Source of the DNA: Diaphorobacter ruginosibacter
GTDB lineage: Bacteria > Pseudomonadota > Gammaproteobacteria > Burkholderiales > Burkholderiaceae_C
Direction of reading: 5' to 3'
NCBI RefSeq assembly: GCF_014395975.1
Contig: NZ_CP060714.1
Coordinates: 4,154,001-4,218,000, forward strand
Length of the DNA stretch: 64,000 nt
In this document: positions 42,241 to 51,563 of the stretch, piece by piece
Position numbering within the stretch: position 1 is the first letter of the stretch
Layout of the letters: every line of letters starts with the position of its first letter
Made by a program: the position numbers and the translations under genes
The notes under the pieces: model-generated
What the model was told of the DNA's origin: nothing
Databases searched by the model: none
What the model saw: the letters and a program-made list of their open reading frames with translations, nothing else

Positions 42241-42772
42241 AACTCATTGAATCTCTTTTGTTATCAAGCACTTGCCATTCCCATACAGTGCTTATTCAAA
42301 CTTATCCACAAGATTGTCCGTCGCAGGCTGGGATAACCAGGCACATGTTGCCCATAATTGAGGCAGTATGCTTGGATTCCTTTGAAATCAAGCACTTGCA
42401 AGCACCGTACAGGAGTAGTTCAGGCTTATCCACATGCTTGTCCAGCAAAACAAGGGATAAACCGCATGGCCGCGCGGGTTTGCGTCGAATGGGGTGCATT
42501 GCCTAAAAGTTCACCAAGGCGCACCTCGAATATGCCCATTTTTTAAGCACCGCATGGACTTCGCTGTGAAATCAACGACTTAAGCACCCCATACAAGTGT
42601 TGTCCACAGTTATCCACAGAGCTGTCCAGCGCGGGCGGGCACAAGTCCGGCACCACTGATCAAAATTTAAGCAATTGATTGAATACCATTTAAAATCAAT
42701 CACTTAAACCTCCAATACAGCAGTTGTACGGACTTATCCACACGTCTGTCCAGCATCCACAGGGATAACCGT
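42222..42772 (+). repeat. Four ~124-bp direct repeats, each with a perfect DnaA box
   Basis: The gap between convergent pcaR and the efflux operon holds four diverged units. Each has TTATCCACA (42302, 42426, 42610, 42734). TGTCC lies 13 bases after the box start in all four, GGGATAA lies 28 bases after it in units 1, 2 and 4, an ATACAG-like block lies 19 bases before, and ATCAA-N2-ACTT lies 39 bases before in all four. Box spacing is 124, 184 and 124. A further DnaA-like TTGTCCACA is at 42600. The stretch 42655-42715 is AT-rich with a long imperfect inverted repeat. No gene is present. Lying between two gene ends, it is not a promoter. It resembles a replication-initiator binding array. Confidence 0.85.
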
Positions 42773-42779
42773 GGATATC

Positions 42780-44204
42780 TCACACCGACCAGTCGCCACC
42801 CAGTGCGCGGATGAGTGCAATCGTGGCCGTGTACTGCGATGTGCGCACCTGCAGCGCCTGCCTGCGGTTGCGCAGTTCATTGCGGCGCGCATCCAGCAAT
42901 TCGAGCTGGCTCACAAGGCCGTTGCGATAGCGCACATCCGAGAGATGCGTGGCACGCTCGGCCGATTGCACGGCCTGCCCCAGCACCTCGGCCTGGCCCT
43001 GCAGCAGGCGCAGCGTGCTGAGCTGGTCCTCGACGTCGCGCAACGCACCAAGCACCTGCCCGCGCTGCTCGGCCACGGCGGCTTCGAGACGGGCCTTGGC
43101 ACCCTCCTCCTGCGCCGCGCGCTGACCGCCATCGAAGATCGGCAGCGACAACAGCGCACCCAGTCCCCAGGAGCGGGCCGACCACTTGAAGAGGTCGCCC
43201 AGATCGGGCGAGGCAAAGCCCCCCGCACCCGTGAGCGAAATGGCGGGGAACCATGCAGCCTGCGCAACGCCCACGCGGGCCTGCGCCGCCAGCACCCGTG
43301 CCTGCGCCGCAGACACGTCGGGCCGCCGTGCGAGCACCGTTGCGGGCACTCCCGCCGGGATCACCGGCAGCGCGGTCTGGCCTGCCGGAGCCGGCAGCAC
43401 GAAGCCCGTGGCCACGTCGCCGACAAGCACCGCCAGCGCATGCGTGAGCGTGGCCTGCTGGCGCTCAAGCGCCAGCGTCTCGGCTTCGGTCGTGGAGACT
43501 TCGCTCTGCATGCGTACCACATCCAGTTCCGCCGCATCGCCCGCGCGGTGGCGGCTCTCGATGAGGCGCAACGTGTCGCGATAGGCGGACAGGCTCTGCT
43601 GCACGAGCTGGCGCTCGGTCTGCAGCGAGCGCAGTTGCAGGTAGGTCTGCGCCACATCGGCCTGCACCATCAGCCGCGTGCTCTGCAGCAGGGCGGCCTG
43701 CGCCTGGGCGTCCTGGCGCGCGGCCTCGCTGGCATTCGAGAGACGGCCGAACAGATCGACCTCATAGGACAGGTTCAAGCCCGCCGTGAGCAGCGTGGCG
43801 GGTTGCGTGCCATTGGCGGTATTGGCGCCAGCCTGCCGTGCCGCCCCCGCGGAGGCACCGAGCTGCGGCATGCGCTGCGCATCGGCCGAGCGCAGCAGCG
43901 CGCGCGCCTCGGTCAGGCGTGCGGCGGCGGTCTGCACATCGGTGTTGGCGACGGCCGCGCGCTCGACCAGCGCCGTCAGTTCGGCGTCCGCGAATGCGCG
44001 CCACCACTCGCCGCGCGGCTGGGCCTCGGCAGGCGCCGCCGTGGTCCAGGAGGCCTGTTCCTGCGGCGTGCTGAACGCGGCCGGCGGCTGCACGCCCGCC
44101 AGCGGTTCGGCCGGCGGCAGCGCGGTCGCGCAGCCCGCGAGCAGCAAGGCGGCGGCGAGCGGAGCCAGTGCCATGCGGCTCCACGCGTTCTTCATGGTCT
44201 TCAT
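42780..44204 (-). CDS. NodT/OprM-family outer-membrane efflux lipoprotein
   Basis: A 474-residue outer-membrane channel subunit. The lipobox LLLAGC near residue 20 predicts a lipid anchor. Two OEP repeats follow (about 60-245 and 265-460), with YEVDLFGRLSNASEAARQDAQAQ and RRPDVSAAQARVLAAQARVGVAQAAWFP typical of NodT-type factors. The start at 44204 is preferred because GGGAGA is well placed; earlier in-frame ATGs (44237, overlapping the pump stop as ATGA, and 44222) have weaker sites. It completes the tripartite pump with the two genes upstream. Confidence 0.93.
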   Translation of the reverse strand: MKTMKNAWSRMALAPLAAALLLAGCATALPPAEPLAGVQPPAAFSTPQEQASWTTAAPAEAQPRGEWWRAFADAELTALVERAAVANTDVQTAAARLTEARALLRSADAQRMPQLGASAGAARQAGANTANGTQPATLLTAGLNLSYEVDLFGRLSNASEAARQDAQAQAALLQSTRLMVQADVAQTYLQLRSLQTERQLVQQSLSAYRDTLRLIESRHRAGDAAELDVVRMQSEVSTTEAETLALERQQATLTHALAVLVGDVATGFVLPAPAGQTALPVIPAGVPATVLARRPDVSAAQARVLAAQARVGVAQAAWFPAISLTGAGGFASPDLGDLFKWSARSWGLGALLSLPIFDGGQRAAQEEGAKARLEAAVAEQRGQVLGALRDVEDQLSTLRLLQGQAEVLGQAVQSAERATHLSDVRYRNGLVSQLELLDARRNELRNRRQALQVRTSQYTATIALIRALGGDWSV

Positions 44205-44233
44205 GGGGTTCTCCCTGTTCATGGCTGCTTTCT

Positions 44234-47200
44234 TCATTCGTCGTGACCGCGTGGCGCGGCCAGCATCGGCTGCGCGGAGGCGGCCAGGGAGGGCGAGCCG
44301 GTGTCCGCAATCGGTGCCACATGCGCACCGTGGTGCGCGAGCGGCCGGTTGCCCGCGAGCTTTCTGAGCAGCACGTAGAACACGGGCGTGAGGAACAGGC
44401 CGAACGCCGTCACCCCGATCATTCCCGAGAACACGGCGATGCCCATGGCGCTGCGCATCTCCGCGCCCGCACCGGTGGACAGCACCAGGGGCAGCACGCC
44501 CATGATGAAGGCCATCGAGGTCATCAGGATCGGGCGCAGGCGCAGGCGGCTCGCCTCGATCGCGGCCTGCACGGGAGTGCGCCCGACGAACTCGAGTTCG
44601 CGCGCAAACTCCACGATCAGGATCGCGTTCTTCGCCGACAGCCCCACGAGCACCACCAGTCCTATCTGCGTGAACACGTTGTTGTCACCGTTCGAGAGCC
44701 ACACGCCGGTCATGGCGGCCAGCAGCCCCATCGGCACGATCAGCACGATGGCGATGGGCAGCGTCAGGCTTTCATACTGCGCGGCCAGCACCAGAAACAC
44801 CAGCAGGATGGCCAGCGGGAACACCAGCACCGCCGAGTTGCCGGCGAGGATCTCCTGATAGGTCAGCTCCGTCCACTCAAAGCCCACGCCCTGCGGCAGT
44901 GTCTCGGCCGCAATGCGCTCCACGGCTTCGCGCGCCTGGCCCGAGGAGAAGCCCGGGGCAGGTCCGCCATTCACGTCGGCGGACAGGAAGCCGTTGTAGC
45001 GCATGGCACGTTCGGGGCCGAAGCTGGGTTTGATCTTCATGAGCGCGGACAGCGGCACCATCTCGCCCGTCGTCGACCGCACCTTGAGTTGCGCCACATC
45101 CTCGGCCTTCGCGCGATAGGCGGCATCGGCCTGCACGCGCACGCTGTAGGTACGGCCGAACTGGTTGAAGTCGTTGGCGTACAGGCTGCCCAGGTAGATC
45201 TGCAGCGTCTCGAAGATGTCCGTCACGGGCACGCCGAGCTGGCGTGCCTTGGTGCGGTCGATGTCGGCATAGAGCTGCGGCACGTTCACCTGCCAGCTCG
45301 TGAACAGGCCCGTGAGTTCCGGCGTCTGGTAAGCCTTGGCCATGAAGGCCTTCACGGCTGCGTCCATGCCCTCGTAGCCGAGCGAGCCGCGATCCTCGAG
45401 CTGCAGCTTGAAGCCGCCCGTGGTGCCCAGGCCCGCCACTGGCGGCGGCGGGAACATGGCGATGAACGCCTCCTGGATCTCGCCGAACGCCTGGTTCAGC
45501 TGGCCCGCCACCGCACCGCCGCTCTGGTCGGCGCGCGTGCGCTCGGCGAACGGCTTGAGCATCACGAACACGATGCCCGAGTTGGAGCTGTTGGTGAAGC
45601 CATTGATCGACAGGCCCGGGAAGGCGATGGCGTCCTCCACGTTCGGGTTCTTCTTCACGATCTCGCCCATGCGCCGGATCACGTCGTCCGTGCGGTCCAG
45701 CGTTGCGCCATCGGGCAGCTGCGCGAAGCCGACGAGGTACTGCTTGTCCTGCGCCGGAACGAAGCCGCCCGGCACCATGTGGAACAGGCCCCAGGTCGCG
45801 CCCACCAGTGCCAGGTACACCGCGAACATGCCCGCCTTGTGGCCGATCACGCGGCGCACCCCGCCGCTGTAGGCCTCGGAGCCGCGATGGAACACGGCGT
45901 TGAAGCGACGGAAGAACCCGCCCAGCACACGGTCCATGCCGCGCGTGAACGCATCCTTGGGTTCGTCATGACCCTTGAGCAGCAATGCGGCCAGCGCCGG
46001 CGACAGCGTGAGCGAATTGATGGCCGAGATCACCGTGGAGATGGCAATGGTCACTGCGAACTGGCGGTAGAACTGCCCCGTGAGGCCGCTGATGAAGGCC
46101 AGTGGCACGAACACGGCCACCAGCACCAGCGCGATCGCGATGATGGGACCGGACACCTCGCGCATCGCGCGGTAGGTGGCCTCGCGCGGGGTCAATCCCG
46201 CCTCGATGTTGCGCTCCACGTTCTCGACCACCACGATGGCATCGTCCACCACGATGCCGATGGCAAGCACCAGGCCGAACAGGCTCAGTGCGTTGATCGA
46301 GAAGCCCAGCAGGTGCAGCACGGCGAACGTACCCACCACCGACACTGGCACGGCCAGCAGCGGGATGATCGAGGCGCGCCAGGTCTGCAGGAACAGGATC
46401 ACCACGACCACCACCAGCGCGATGGCCTCGATCAGCGTATGCACCACCGAATCGATGGAGGCGCGCACGAACTGCGTCGGGTCGTAGGCGATGCGGTACT
46501 CCACGCCCTCGGGCATGTTCTTCTGCAGCTCGGCCATGGTCTGGCGCACATTGTTCGAAATCTCGAGCGCATTGGAGCCGGGTGCCTGGAACACGCCCAT
46601 GCCCACGGCCGGTTCGTTGTTGAGCAGCGAGCGCAGCGAATAGTCGGCCGCGCCCAGCTCCAGCCGTGCCACGTCGCGCAGGCGCGTCACCGCGCCGTCG
46701 GCGCTGGTCTTCACGATGATGTCGCCGAACTCCTCGGTGGTCGAGAGACGGCCCTGGGCGTTGAGCGAAAGCTGCATGTCCACGCCGGGCAATCCGGGCG
46801 ATGCTCCGATCACGCCGGCCGCCGCCTGCACGTTCTGGCCCCGGATGGCCGCCACCACGTCACTGGCCGAAAGCCCGCGCTGCGCCACCTTCTGCGGGTC
46901 GAGCCATGCACGCATGGAATAGTCGCCGCCGCCGAAGATCTGTACCTGCCCCACGCCCGGAATGCGCGCGAGGCGGTCCTTCACGTTGAGCACCGCGTAG
47001 TTGCGCAGGTAGTCGATGTCGTAGCGGTTGTTGGGCGAGACCATGTGCACCACCATGGTGATGTCGGGCGCGCTCTTCACCGTGGTCACGCCAAGGCGGC
47101 GCACTTCCTCGGGCAGGCGCGGCTCGGCCTGCGAGACCCGGTTCTGCACGAGCTGCTGCGCCTTGTCGGGATCGGTGCCGAGCTTGAAGGTGACGGTGAG

Positions 47201-47473
47201 CGTCATCACGCCGTCGGTCGTGGCCTGGCTGCCCATGTAGAGCATGCCTTCGACGCCGTTGATCGACTCCTCCAGCGGCGTGGCCACGGTCTCGGCGATC
47301 ACCTTCGGGCTGGCGCCCGGGTACTGCGCGCGCACCACCACGGAAGGCGGCGCCACCTCGGGATACTCCGAGATGGGCAGCGCGCGCATGGCGATCAGGC
47401 CCGAGAGAAAAATGAGCACCGACAACACGCCCGCGAAGATCGGGCGGTCGATGAAAAATCGGGATAGGTTCAT
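44234..47473 (-). CDS. RND-family multidrug efflux transporter
   Basis: A 1079-residue inner-membrane proton/drug antiporter of the HAE1 (AcrB/MexB) family, with two six-helix halves and large periplasmic loops. The N-terminus FFIDRPIFAGVLSVLIFLSGLIA and the TM4 proton-relay pair in GIVVDDAIVVVENVERN (two Asp near residue 405) are present. GFALLAYD-like porter motifs are replaced by VEYRIAYDPTQFVRASI. It has a ~40-residue C-terminal tail. Substrates cannot be told from sequence. It lies 32 bases after the adaptor gene. Confidence 0.96.
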   Translation of the reverse strand: MNLSRFFIDRPIFAGVLSVLIFLSGLIAMRALPISEYPEVAPPSVVVRAQYPGASPKVIAETVATPLEESINGVEGMLYMGSQATTDGVMTLTVTFKLGTDPDKAQQLVQNRVSQAEPRLPEEVRRLGVTTVKSAPDITMVVHMVSPNNRYDIDYLRNYAVLNVKDRLARIPGVGQVQIFGGGDYSMRAWLDPQKVAQRGLSASDVVAAIRGQNVQAAAGVIGASPGLPGVDMQLSLNAQGRLSTTEEFGDIIVKTSADGAVTRLRDVARLELGAADYSLRSLLNNEPAVGMGVFQAPGSNALEISNNVRQTMAELQKNMPEGVEYRIAYDPTQFVRASIDSVVHTLIEAIALVVVVVILFLQTWRASIIPLLAVPVSVVGTFAVLHLLGFSINALSLFGLVLAIGIVVDDAIVVVENVERNIEAGLTPREATYRAMREVSGPIIAIALVLVAVFVPLAFISGLTGQFYRQFAVTIAISTVISAINSLTLSPALAALLLKGHDEPKDAFTRGMDRVLGGFFRRFNAVFHRGSEAYSGGVRRVIGHKAGMFAVYLALVGATWGLFHMVPGGFVPAQDKQYLVGFAQLPDGATLDRTDDVIRRMGEIVKKNPNVEDAIAFPGLSINGFTNSSNSGIVFVMLKPFAERTRADQSGGAVAGQLNQAFGEIQEAFIAMFPPPPVAGLGTTGGFKLQLEDRGSLGYEGMDAAVKAFMAKAYQTPELTGLFTSWQVNVPQLYADIDRTKARQLGVPVTDIFETLQIYLGSLYANDFNQFGRTYSVRVQADAAYRAKAEDVAQLKVRSTTGEMVPLSALMKIKPSFGPERAMRYNGFLSADVNGGPAPGFSSGQAREAVERIAAETLPQGVGFEWTELTYQEILAGNSAVLVFPLAILLVFLVLAAQYESLTLPIAIVLIVPMGLLAAMTGVWLSNGDNNVFTQIGLVVLVGLSAKNAILIVEFARELEFVGRTPVQAAIEASRLRLRPILMTSMAFIMGVLPLVLSTGAGAEMRSAMGIAVFSGMIGVTAFGLFLTPVFYVLLRKLAGNRPLAHHGAHVAPIADTGSPSLAASAQPMLAAPRGHDE

Positions 47474-47505
47474 GATGTGTTCTTCTTGTGGGTTGTCCCC
47501 GGCCC

Positions 47506-48756
47506 TCAGGCCATGGGCTTCTTCGGCGCGGCCTCGCCGCCCGCGAGTTCGGACTTCGCCTGCATCGGCACATCCTGCGGCGCGACCACCACACCGGGAC
47601 GCACGCGCTGCAGGCCGTTGACGACGATGCGCTCACCGGCCTTCAGGCCGCTGGTCACCATGCGCAGGCCGTCCACGGGCGCGCCGAGCTGCACCTCCCG
47701 GTACTCGACCTTGTTGCCCTCGCCGACCACCAGCACGAACTTCTTGCTCTGGTCCGTGCCCACGGCGCGCTCATTGATGAGCAGCGCCTCCTGGCTGCGC
47801 GGCTGGCCCATGCGGATGCGCGCGAATTGCCCGGCCATGAGCGCGCCATCGACGTTGTCGAACACCGCGCGCACGCGCACCGTTCCACTCCTTGCATCGA
47901 CCTGGTTGTCGATGAGCTGCAGGTGGCCGCGGTAGGGCGTGTCGCCGCTCGTGCCCACGCCCATCTGCACGGGAATGCTCTCGATGAGCGCGCGAGCGCT
48001 CTTGCCGCTTTGCAACCCCTGCAGGGCATTGGTGACGATCTGCTCGTCGGCGTCGAAGCTCGCGTACATCGGATTCACCGATACCAGGGTGGTCAGCACC
48101 GGCGCGCCGGCCCCCGCGCTCACGAGGTTGCCCACGGTGACGTCGATGCGCCCCACCTTGCCTGCCACCGGGGCACGCACCTGGGTGTAGCCCAGGTTCA
48201 GCTGTGCCGTCTGCAAAGCCGCCTGTGCGGCGCGCAGGTTCGCATCGGCCTCGCGCTGCGCGTTCGTGCGCTCATCGAGCTCCTTCTGCGCGATGGCCCG
48301 TTCGTCCCACAGGCGCGCGGCGCGCTCGGCCTCGCTCTGGGCGTAGCTCATGCGCGCCCGGGCAGCCACCACCTGGGCCTGTGCGCGGTCCACCTCCACG
48401 GCGAAGGGTGCGGGATCCACGGTGAACAGCAGGTCGCCCGCCTTCACCAGCGCGCCTTCCTTGAAGTGCACGGACTGCAGAGCCCCGGCCACGCGCGGAC
48501 GCACGTCCACGCGCTGCACGGCCTCCAGCCGCCCGGAGAACTCGTCCCACAGGCTCACCTCCTGGTGCAGCACTGCGGAGACCGATACCGGCACGGCCGC
48601 GGGGGCGGCGTTTTCCGCCGGCGCATTCGCGTGCGAGCTCTGCAGTCCGAAGACCGTGCCGCCCGCAGCGGCAATCGCGGCGACGGTGGCCACCGCGGCG
48701 CCGATCCCGGTCCAGCGGCGGCGTTGCGAAGAAACGGGGTTGTGTGGATGGCTCAT
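47506..48756 (-). CDS. RND efflux periplasmic adaptor (AcrA/MexA type)
   Basis: A 416-residue membrane fusion protein: N-terminal membrane anchor (IGAAVATVAAIAAAGGTVFGL) without a lipobox cysteine, then lipoyl half-motifs (VDVRPRVAGALQSVHFKEGALVKAGDLLFTVDP and LGYTQVRAPVAGKVGRIDV). These enclose an alpha hairpin of about residues 105-165, and beta-barrel and membrane-proximal domains follow. The ATG at 48756 has AGGAAG upstream. First gene of the efflux operon; no TetR repressor is adjacent, so control may come from elsewhere. Confidence 0.94.
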   Translation of the reverse strand: MSHPHNPVSSQRRRWTGIGAAVATVAAIAAAGGTVFGLQSSHANAPAENAAPAAVPVSVSAVLHQEVSLWDEFSGRLEAVQRVDVRPRVAGALQSVHFKEGALVKAGDLLFTVDPAPFAVEVDRAQAQVVAARARMSYAQSEAERAARLWDERAIAQKELDERTNAQREADANLRAAQAALQTAQLNLGYTQVRAPVAGKVGRIDVTVGNLVSAGAGAPVLTTLVSVNPMYASFDADEQIVTNALQGLQSGKSARALIESIPVQMGVGTSGDTPYRGHLQLIDNQVDARSGTVRVRAVFDNVDGALMAGQFARIRMGQPRSQEALLINERAVGTDQSKKFVLVVGEGNKVEYREVQLGAPVDGLRMVTSGLKAGERIVVNGLQRVRPGVVVAPQDVPMQAKSELAGGEAAPKKPMA

Positions 48757-49003
48757 GATGACTTCCTGTTCAAGAAAAAGTGGAGGCGTCGGCAAAGTGC
48801 CTTGTCGGATTCACGCGGCAACGGATCTCCCCTGCGGCCTGCAAGAGCCGACAGCTGATCCTTGCCAACGCAGGCAATGGTTTTCGATGACAGTGGTGTG
48901 GTGGCGGGTGGTGTGTTCAGGACGTCACGCGCGATGCGCCGCTCTCCTCACCCTGGAGAGTGGCCGCGCGTGGCGCCCTCACGAAGAAGATTCGATCAAG
49001 GGT

Positions 49004-49858
49004 TCAACTGGGCATGTGACATCGCGACGCCTCGAAGAAAATACCGACCTGGGCCTGCACCTGCGGTGCGCACGGGCAGCCTTCCGGGGCCGGCTCCAGC
49101 AATGCGTCGGGCCACTGCTTGGCCTCGTCGAGTACATGTTCCTGCACCATGAGTCCCGCACCCTTGAGTCGCGCCGCATAGGCGAGCGCTTCGTCACGCA
49201 TGGGGTCGCCTTCGCCCACCAGGATGAGCGAGGGCGGCAGCCCGGCCAGCCGCTGCGCCATGGCGGGAACCGCATAGGGATGCACGGCGTCGTAGGTGCA
49301 GCCGAGGTACTTGAGCCAGCCCTGGGCCCACTTGCAATCGGTGGCCTCGCCCGTGACGGCCCGCAGGGACGGCGTGCCCGCGCAGGGATTGAGCATGGGC
49401 GAGATGAGTATCTGTCCGGCCAGCGGTGGATGGCGTTGATCACGCGCCATCAGGCACACGCCGGCGGCCAGGTTCCCCCCTGCCTCCTCGCCCGCCACAT
49501 ACAGCTGCGCCCCCTTGCCCGCAAGCCGGGTGCGATGCTTGTAGCACCACTGCAGCACGACGTATCCGATCTCCAATGGACGCGGAAACGGGTGCTCGGG
49601 AGACAGCGGGTAGGCAACCGAGACGACGCGCGCCCCCGCGGCCTGCAACAGGCCGGCAACGGTGCAGCCGCTGTCCAGATCGCCATCGATGAAGGCGCCG
49701 CCATGGAAATGCAGCACGAGAGGAACACTCTGCCCCGCCGGCGGCTTGCTGCCATACACGCGCACCGCCACGCCTTCGCCGGACTCCATCGGGACGATGG
49801 TGTCGGTGACACGCGCTTGCTGTACGGGACGGGAAGATGCTGGTTTGCTGGTGGACAT
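49004..49858 (-). CDS. HSL-type alpha/beta hydrolase with Glu in place of the nucleophile Ser
   Basis: A 284-residue protein of the hormone-sensitive-lipase-like esterase family. The oxyanion motif is present (LHFHGGAF, residues 49-56). The nucleophile elbow, normally GDSAGG, reads GEEAGG at 123-128, so Glu125 stands where Ser should be. VGEGDPMRDEAL supplies the usual acid residue, and a His follows in VQEHVL. As written it should not act as a serine esterase. The frame is intact and has normal codon use, so this is not simple decay. The ATG at 49858 has GAGG six bases upstream. Divergent LysR gene at 50022. Confidence 0.85.
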   Translation of the reverse strand: MSTSKPASSRPVQQARVTDTIVPMESGEGVAVRVYGSKPPAGQSVPLVLHFHGGAFIDGDLDSGCTVAGLLQAAGARVVSVAYPLSPEHPFPRPLEIGYVVLQWCYKHRTRLAGKGAQLYVAGEEAGGNLAAGVCLMARDQRHPPLAGQILISPMLNPCAGTPSLRAVTGEATDCKWAQGWLKYLGCTYDAVHPYAVPAMAQRLAGLPPSLILVGEGDPMRDEALAYAARLKGAGLMVQEHVLDEAKQWPDALLEPAPEGCPCAPQVQAQVGIFFEASRCHMPS

Positions 49859-50021
49859 GGTGTGCCTCACGGGTTGGGGCAGATGGGATTGAACTGTATT
49901 GCCTGCGATCCTACCTATCAATCACCATTCCTTGCCCGCACTGTTTCCAAAACCCGAACAATCGTGCATTGAACCCATGTGAGAATCCAGCACCTTCTGC
50001 AAGGCACCGGGAGTCCCGTAC

Positions 50022-50936
50022 ATGGATCAGATACAGGCAATGCGCATCTTCGCGCGAGTGGTGGAGTCGGGCACGTTCACGCTCGCCGCCGACTCGCTGC
50101 AGCTGCCCAAGGGCACTGTGACCAAGCACGTCCAGGCCCTGGAAGACCGGCTCAAGGTCAAGCTGCTCAATCGCACCACACGCCGCGTGACCGTGACCAC
50201 CGACGGCGCGGCGTACTACGACCGCGCCGTGCGCGTACTGGCCGACTTCGACGATCTCGAGGCCAGCATGAGCCAGGTGCGCGCCACCCCGCGCGGGCGC
50301 CTGCGCGTGGACGTGGGCTCATCGATCGCCCGGCTGCTCATCATCCCGCACCTGGCCGAATTCCAGGCCCGCTATCCGGACATCCAGATCGACCTCGGCG
50401 TGAGCGACCGCCCGGTCGATCTCATCGGCGACAACGTGGATTGCGTGATCCGCGGCGGCGAACTCACCGACCAGTCGCTGGTGGCGCGGCGCGTGGGCAA
50501 CCTCGAGTTCATCACGGTGGCGTCGCCCGAGTACCTGAAGCGCCACGGCACGCCCACGCATCCGCGCGAGCTGGAGAAGGGCCACAACAGCGTGCTGTAT
50601 TTCGCGCGCGTGTCCGCACGGCCCTATCCACTCGAGTTCCAGAAGGAGGGCGAGCTCATCGAGATCAGCGCGCCCTCGACGATCACCGTCAACGAATCGA
50701 ATGCCTACACGTCGGTGCTGCTCGCGGGCCACGGCATCGGGCAGATCACCACGTTCCAGGCCCAACCGCATCTGGAGCGTGGCGAGCTCGTAAGGATCAT
50801 TCCGGACTGGGCCCAGCTGCCGCTGCCCATCTACGTGGTCTACCCGCCCAACTCGCACCTCAGCGCCAAGGTGCGCGCCTTCGTGGACTGGGTGGTGGAA
50901 CTGTTTGCCGGCGATCCGCTGCTGCAGCGACAGTGA
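50022..50936 (+). CDS. LysR-family transcriptional regulator
   Basis: A 304-residue LysR regulator of the CrgA-like subgroup: MDQIQAMRIFARVVESGTFTLAADSLQLPKGTVTKHVQALE contains the helix-turn-helix, and NRTTRRVTVTTDG follows. A good GGGAG precedes the ATG. It is divergent from the hydrolase gene, 163 bases apart, and may control it; alternatively it could act on the efflux operon upstream. It converges with uraD. Confidence 0.92.
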   Translation: MDQIQAMRIFARVVESGTFTLAADSLQLPKGTVTKHVQALEDRLKVKLLNRTTRRVTVTTDGAAYYDRAVRVLADFDDLEASMSQVRATPRGRLRVDVGSSIARLLIIPHLAEFQARYPDIQIDLGVSDRPVDLIGDNVDCVIRGGELTDQSLVARRVGNLEFITVASPEYLKRHGTPTHPRELEKGHNSVLYFARVSARPYPLEFQKEGELIEISAPSTITVNESNAYTSVLLAGHGIGQITTFQAQPHLERGELVRIIPDWAQLPLPIYVVYPPNSHLSAKVRAFVDWVVELFAGDPLLQRQ

Positions 50937-50961
50937 AAGTCAGTGAGCAGCAGGTGCTCCG

Positions 50962-51495
50962 TCAGCCACGCACGCGCTGCGACAGGCGCAGGCGGCTGAT
51001 GAACCCGATCTGGCGCAGCGCCTCGGAAAACTCCTGCTCGGTGCCGCGTTCGGTGCGCGAGGCCAGCTCGGCAAAGATGCCGACGCGCGTGTAGTGGCGC
51101 ACGCAGGCGATGAACGGGAAGCCGTGGCGCGTGCGGTAGGTCTGGTTCAGCGCGGCCAGGCGCTCACCCTGTTCTTGGGCCATCTCGCCAAAGCCCGCGC
51201 CTTGCTGCTCCTGCTGCGAATCGGCGGTCAGCGTGCCGGAGCGCACCGCGTTGGCCGAGAGCTCGGGGTGGCCGCAGAGAAAGCGCACGGCCTGCTCGCG
51301 CGGGCTGGCATGCACGGCACCGATCATCGCCGCGTGCAGCGCATCGATGCTGGCAAACGGGCGCTGTGCCGCAGCCGATTCGGCCACCCAGGGCGCGTAC
51401 TCGAAGACCTCGCCAAGCGCCTCCACGAACGCGGCAGGCGTCATGGCGTTGAGCTCGTCGAGCGTGGGGACGGAGGAGATCGTGTTGGTAGTCAT
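50962..51495 (-). CDS. uraD: OHCU decarboxylase (urate catabolism)
   Basis: A 177-residue 2-oxo-4-hydroxy-4-carboxy-5-ureidoimidazoline decarboxylase, which turns the product of HIU hydrolase into S-allantoin. LDELNAMTPAAFVEALGEVFEYAPWVAE at the start and FLCGHPELSANAV with the conserved His-Pro are family signatures. GFPFIACVRHYTRVGIFAELASRT lies near the end. It sits apart from the uraH genes, on the other side of the LysR/MFS pair, but belongs to the same pathway. Confidence 0.93.
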   Translation of the reverse strand: MTTNTISSVPTLDELNAMTPAAFVEALGEVFEYAPWVAESAAAQRPFASIDALHAAMIGAVHASPREQAVRFLCGHPELSANAVRSGTLTADSQQEQQGAGFGEMAQEQGERLAALNQTYRTRHGFPFIACVRHYTRVGIFAELASRTERGTEQEFSEALRQIGFISRLRLSQRVRG

Positions 51496-51563
51496 GCGGC
51501 CAGTGTAGGAAGCGCGCCGCGCCCCTCACAGTCCTGACTTGTTATAGAGCGTATAGCAGCGGG

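Noticed and set aside
44168..47467. 1099-codon plus-strand open frame opposite the RND transporter
   Set aside because: It is antisense to a clear AcrB-type gene and its product is His/Gln/Arg-rich shadow sequence without motifs. Similar long antisense frames elsewhere (for example 21443-23098, 23050-24903, 38150-40453) were dropped for the same reason.
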